Assembly (NCBI GenBank): GCA_019694615.1
Contig: JAIBBP010000242.1
Span: 1-64,000 of the forward strand
Direction: 5' to 3'
Source: Microthrixaceae bacterium
GTDB taxonomy: Bacteria > Actinomycetota > Acidimicrobiia > Acidimicrobiales > Microtrichaceae
Length of the DNA: 64,000 nt
Position numbers and translations under genes: made by a program. The notes beneath the pieces are model-generated. The model had not been told where the DNA came from. It worked only from the letters and a program-made list of their open reading frames with translations, and did no database searches. This document shows positions 60,776 to 64,000 of this stretch, piece by piece. How positions within the stretch are numbered: the first letter of the stretch is position 1; each line of letters opens with the position of its first letter.

Positions 60776-62514
60776 CCGACACGGGTGGCTCAAGTCTTCG
60801 ACCCAGTGAGCGTCCGCCGCTCAGCCCATTCACCAAGTACGGGCCGCTGGCCCTGATGTGCGTTGCGCTCCTCGCCCTGCTCGCGCTGGCCGCAACCGGT
60901 GGAGGGGACGGTTCTGACGTGGTCGCGGCGCCGGAGTCCACCACCGTCGCCAACGGCCGTTCGGACGACGCCTATGCGAACCTGCCCGACGGCGTCGAGG
61001 TGTTCGCTCGGGCTCGGGCCGAGGGAAGAGCCGGCGACATCGACTGGGGTGAGCGGTGCGACACCTCGACCGGCAAGGTGAAGCTGCCCCTCTGGCCACA
61101 GCCTGACTGCTTCAAGCCGTTCGAGGGCGAGAACGGCGGCGTGACCGAGACCGGGGTGGACGAGGAGTCGATCAAGGTCGTTGTGTACCTACCGCAGAAG
61201 GACGACCCGGTCCTCAAGTTCATCTACGCGCAGATCGGCAACAACGACACCCCCGACCAGTCGTTCGCGACGTTCGAAGGCTTCGTCGAGATCTTCAACA
61301 GGTACTACGAGACGTATGGCCGCAAGGTTCAGCTGATCCGCTACGACGCCACAGGGCCGATCAGCGATCCGACCGCTGCGACCGCCGACGCCGAGACGAT
61401 CGCCCGGGACATCCGGCCATTCTTCGTGATCGGTGGCCCGAACCTGACCAACGCGTTTGCGGACACCCTCGCTCGTAACCAGATCGCCTGCATCGGCTGT
61501 ACGCCTCCTCAACCAGCAGCGTGGTACGACGAGCGCTCTCCGTATGTGTGGGACGTGGCTCGCAACGCGGATCAGGCGTCTCAACAGGTCGGCGAGTACA
61601 TCGGCAGGCGGCTGGCCGGACGACCGGCGGTCTTCGCGGGTGACGCGGCGATGCATACCCGAGAGCGGGTGTTCGGCTACGTCCACGTCGTGAGCTCCGA
61701 TTCCTCACAGGAGCTCGAGGACCGCTTCACGGCGATGCTGCGAGACGAGTACGACACCGAGTTCGCCACTATCCAGACTTACGGTCTGCCGACGGAGCTC
61801 GCCGGATCGGGCAAGGACATCATCACCCGCCTCAAAGAAGCGGGCGTGACGACGGTGCTGTTCACCGGCGACCCGCTGGGACCGCAGACGCTGACGAGGA
61901 TCGCGACCCAACAGGAGTACTTCCCCGAGTGGGTGCTCGGCCAGACCGTGCTCGTGGACACCGCCGTGTTCTCGCGGACCTACGACCAGCGTCAGTGGGC
62001 GCACGCCTTCGGCCCGTCGGGACTCTTCGCTCGGACCGCACCGAGCGCCGCTGGTGCTGGGTTCCTCTACGAGTGGTACTTCGATGAGCCCCCGCCGGCG
62101 CGCGGCGTTGCGCTGATCATCGGTCCGCTCCAGGTGATCTTCGGCGCCGTCCAGGGCGTCGGCCCCAACCTCACCCATGAACGATTCCGGGCAGCGATTT
62201 TCGCCGCTCCGATCATCCCGTCGACCTCGGTCACTCCACAGGTGTCGTTCGGGAATCACGGATACTTTCCCGTCACGGACTACTCGGCCGTTGATGATTT
62301 CACCGAGGTCTGGTGGGACGCGGATGCGGTGGGACCCGACGAGATCGGCAACGAGGGCCGAGGCCTGTGGCGATACGTATCGGGCGGAAAACGCTGGCTT
62401 CCAGGCGAGCTTCCCGACGAGGCGCCGAATGTGTTCGATCCCGAGGGTTCGGTGCTGATCTACGACGAGCCGCCTGCGGGGGCTGAGCTTCCCGCGTACG
62501 AGCCGCTTCGCTGA
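60772..62514 (+). CDS. membrane-anchored substrate-binding protein (Liv type)
   Basis: 580 residues. A short cytosolic N-terminus precedes a hydrophobic helix at about 24-44 (GPLALMCVALLALLALAATGG, in part). There is no lipobox Cys, so it is an uncleaved anchor or signal. The large external part has the two-lobe periplasmic-binding fold of the Liv family (VDEESIKVVVYLP, then RDIRPFFVIGG and ADTLARNQIACIG). It is longer than usual (about 400) because of N-terminal and C-terminal extensions, and contains at least four Cys. It starts at ATG 60772, overlapping the ATPase fusion, so it is the receptor of this transporter. The ligand is unknown. Confidence 0.85.
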   Translation: MTDTGGSSLRPSERPPLSPFTKYGPLALMCVALLALLALAATGGGDGSDVVAAPESTTVANGRSDDAYANLPDGVEVFARARAEGRAGDIDWGERCDTSTGKVKLPLWPQPDCFKPFEGENGGVTETGVDEESIKVVVYLPQKDDPVLKFIYAQIGNNDTPDQSFATFEGFVEIFNRYYETYGRKVQLIRYDATGPISDPTAATADAETIARDIRPFFVIGGPNLTNAFADTLARNQIACIGCTPPQPAAWYDERSPYVWDVARNADQASQQVGEYIGRRLAGRPAVFAGDAAMHTRERVFGYVHVVSSDSSQELEDRFTAMLRDEYDTEFATIQTYGLPTELAGSGKDIITRLKEAGVTTVLFTGDPLGPQTLTRIATQQEYFPEWVLGQTVLVDTAVFSRTYDQRQWAHAFGPSGLFARTAPSAAGAGFLYEWYFDEPPPARGVALIIGPLQVIFGAVQGVGPNLTHERFRAAIFAAPIIPSTSVTPQVSFGNHGYFPVTDYSAVDDFTEVWWDADAVGPDEIGNEGRGLWRYVSGGKRWLPGELPDEAPNVFDPEGSVLIYDEPPAGAELPAYEPLR

Positions 62515-62534
62515 TTCGCCGGCACGTTGGTACC

Positions 62535-63401
62535 TCAGCTCTCCTGGTCGCGGAGGAACTTCTCGAACTCGTCGGCGAGCTGGTCGCCGGTGGGGAGTGG
62601 CCCCAGGTCGTCGGGCGGTGGCGACGAGTCGACGACCTCTTCGAGCTGACGCAGCATCTCCTCGTGCTGGTGATTGCCGCTGACCAGTTCGTCGAGCCGA
62701 TGACGGGTCTCCGATGCCTCGATGGCCAAAGTCGCGGTGGGAAACGACAGCCCGGCGACCCGACCCAGACCCTCGACCAGCGCGAGCGACCCGGCCGGGT
62801 AGCCCATCCCTGAGATGTAGTGCGGGACTTGGGCCCACAACGCCATCGATGGGATTCCGGCGGTGTGAGTGCTCACCTCTATCGCCGACTGGATGCCCGC
62901 TGGCACATCGATCGTGCCTTTGAAGAATCCGGTGTGGGCGTCGAGCACATCCGGCGACGGACTCGTGAGCGCCAGATTTGTGTCCCGGGTGTGTGGCACC
63001 GGCGCCGGATAGGCGCCGAGGCCGATCACCATTCGCACGTCGAGGTCCAGAGCGAGATCGGTGACCGCCGTGCAGAACCGGCGCCACCCGTGGTCCGGCT
63101 CGGCACCCACGACGAGCACCACATGGTTGCCGACGTCGTCCATTCCGCCGCGTACCTCGATCGACGGCCACGTCAGTTCCTCGACGTGACCTTCGACGAG
63201 GCTCATCATCGGTCGTCGGGCGCGATGGTCGAGCAGCACATCGGTGTCGAACGTGGCGAGCGGCTCGGTGTCGATGCCGTCGAGGATCGCCGTCATCGCT
63301 CCCGCTGCGGCCATCCCGGCGTCGATCCAGCCCTCCAATGCCAGGATCATCACCGGCGACGACAACGTCGGGTGGCCGTGGAGTTCGACGAGATCGGACA
63401 T
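62535..63401 (-). CDS. PAC2 family protein
   Basis: A 288-residue protein of the PAC2 (proteasome assembly chaperone-like) group: VMILALEGWIDAGMAAAGA, DTDVLLDHRARRPMM, WAQVPHYISGMGYPAGSLALVEGL in spaced form. The C-terminal 60 residues are an acidic helical extension ending FEKFLRDQES. Actinobacteria usually have one or more of these; a link to proteasome assembly is suggested by family only. It starts 1 bp after the phosphotransferase stop region, so the two are probably one operon. Confidence 0.88.
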   Translation of the reverse strand: MSDLVELHGHPTLSSPVMILALEGWIDAGMAAAGAMTAILDGIDTEPLATFDTDVLLDHRARRPMMSLVEGHVEELTWPSIEVRGGMDDVGNHVVLVVGAEPDHGWRRFCTAVTDLALDLDVRMVIGLGAYPAPVPHTRDTNLALTSPSPDVLDAHTGFFKGTIDVPAGIQSAIEVSTHTAGIPSMALWAQVPHYISGMGYPAGSLALVEGLGRVAGLSFPTATLAIEASETRHRLDELVSGNHQHEEMLRQLEEVVDSSPPPDDLGPLPTGDQLADEFEKFLRDQES

Positions 63402-63402
63402 G

Positions 63403-64000
63403 TCAGGCCACCTTCTCCGCGGCGTCAGCGGCGAGCTCGGCGAGCAGGCTCACCATGTGCGCGAACCCTTGCACTTCCTGGTCACTCGTGTCGCCCATCG
63501 ATCCGGCCGCGTACCGGGCGTAAACGCCGGCGATGATGCAGGTCAGCTTCCAATAGCCGAAGGCGATGTAGAAATCGATGCTCGAGACGTCCCGCCCGGA
63601 GATCTCGCCGTACATGGCGACCATCTCGTCGCGGAGTCGAAAGCCCTCCAGCGACGTCGGTGACGACTGCGGAAGGACGGCGTTCGAACCCGGATCGGTC
63701 CAGTACACCCAGAGGAGCCCAACGTCGGCGAGTGGGTCGCCGAGCGTGCAGATCTCCCAGTCGAGGACTGCAGCGATCGAACCGTCCGCACCGAGCATGC
63801 AGTTGTCGAGGCGGTAGTCGCCATGCACGATCGCGGTTCCCTGCTGAGCGGGGATGCGAGCGCTGAGGTGGTCGAACACCTCGTCGACCTGCTTGAAGTC
63901 GATGGAGGCGTTCTGTGCCTGGCTTCCCTGGTACTGGCCGTACCAGCGCTTCAACTGGCGTTCGATGTAGCCGTCGTGCCGGCCGAGCTCGTCGAGCCCG
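63403..64000 (-). CDS. aminoglycoside phosphotransferase-family protein (ACAD10/11-like), 3' part
   Basis: The gene enters from the right edge; 198 residues are visible, read from base 63999. The kinase-like catalytic loop IVHGDYRLDN (His-Gly-Asp...Asn) and the metal motif VLDWE are intact, followed by the family segment LADVGLLWVYW. The visible part matches ACAD10/11-type phosphotransferases, which in bacteria accompany acyl-CoA dehydrogenases and act on hydroxyacyl substrates. The N-terminal lobe is missing at the window edge. Given PAC2 next to it and lipid genes upstream, a lipid-related role is possible. Confidence 0.85.
   Translation of the reverse strand, partial: GLDELGRHDGYIERQLKRWYGQYQGSQAQNASIDFKQVDEVFDHLSARIPAQQGTAIVHGDYRLDNCMLGADGSIAAVLDWEICTLGDPLADVGLLWVYWTDPGSNAVLPQSSPTSLEGFRLRDEMVAMYGEISGRDVSSIDFYIAFGYWKLTCIIAGVYARYAAGSMGDTSDQEVQGFAHMVSLLAELAADAAEKVA

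Overview
The window is chromosomal DNA from a high-GC actinobacterium. Evidence for this: a GlbO-type truncated haemoglobin, a class II DAHP synthase, WXG100/FtsK-SpoIIIE secretion genes, FHA and Ser/Thr kinase signalling genes, frequent GTG starts, and many TAnnnT -10 boxes lying only 6-10 nt before a start codon. Gene order and protein style suggest class Acidimicrobiia (Ilumatobacter-like). That placement is inference and was not tested by any search. No rRNA, CRISPR array, prophage or insertion sequence was seen.

Layout. 1-2050: end of glbO, a cation diffusion facilitator gene behind a perfect palindrome, tRNA-Gly(UCC), a PIN-toxin remnant and tRNA-Pro(UGG). 2051-8084: tig, clpP, clpX, folC, a Flp-like prepilin carrying an Ig-like domain, and ndk. 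8230-13981: the rod-shape and cell-wall elongation operon mreB-mreC-mreD-mrdA-rodA. 14129-19207: TIGR03960 and TIGR03936 genes, RNase E/G, rplU, rpmA. 19298-25852: dgt (minus), two TadE-like genes and a TadG-like gene, obgE-proB. 25966-30742 (minus): pspA, murJ, a membrane protein and a TerB-like/AAA+ ATPase. These diverge from a MoxR-VWA pair (30852-33247). 33267-39688 (minus): a DUF2505 gene, a PaaX-like regulator, cysH, sir, class II aroG and a sigma-70 factor. 39911-42260: nadD, a LytR_C protein and rsfS.

42270-49847 holds a compact type VII secretion-like locus: a Ser/Thr kinase, a DUF1023 hydrolase with its own N-terminal WXG-like domain, an FHA-like protein, a 1420-residue FHA/FtsK-SpoIIIE ATPase built like EssC, and a WXG100 protein. 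The same G-run/ATGT/C-run palindrome precedes both the hydrolase gene and the WXG100 gene. After it come an RCC1-repeat secreted protein, tRNA-Ala(GGC) and leuS.

54085-62514 is a tightly overlapping run: an acyl-AMP ligase, a LivH-LivM fused permease, a single polypeptide fusing an MFS transporter to LivF-like and LivG-like ATPases, and a membrane-anchored substrate-binding protein. The window ends with a PAC2 gene and a truncated phosphotransferase gene.

Two themes stand out beyond the genes. Leaderless-type promoters precede about eleven genes and fix their start codons. Intergenic gaps carry unusually perfect palindromes: two share a TGTGATGCGAG arm, one has a 30-bp stem between divergent promoters, and another element occurs twice in opposite orientations. 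Start codons were chosen by hand from promoter spacing, Shine-Dalgarno matches, 4-nt overlaps and family N-termini, so single-base errors in short-site coordinates are possible.
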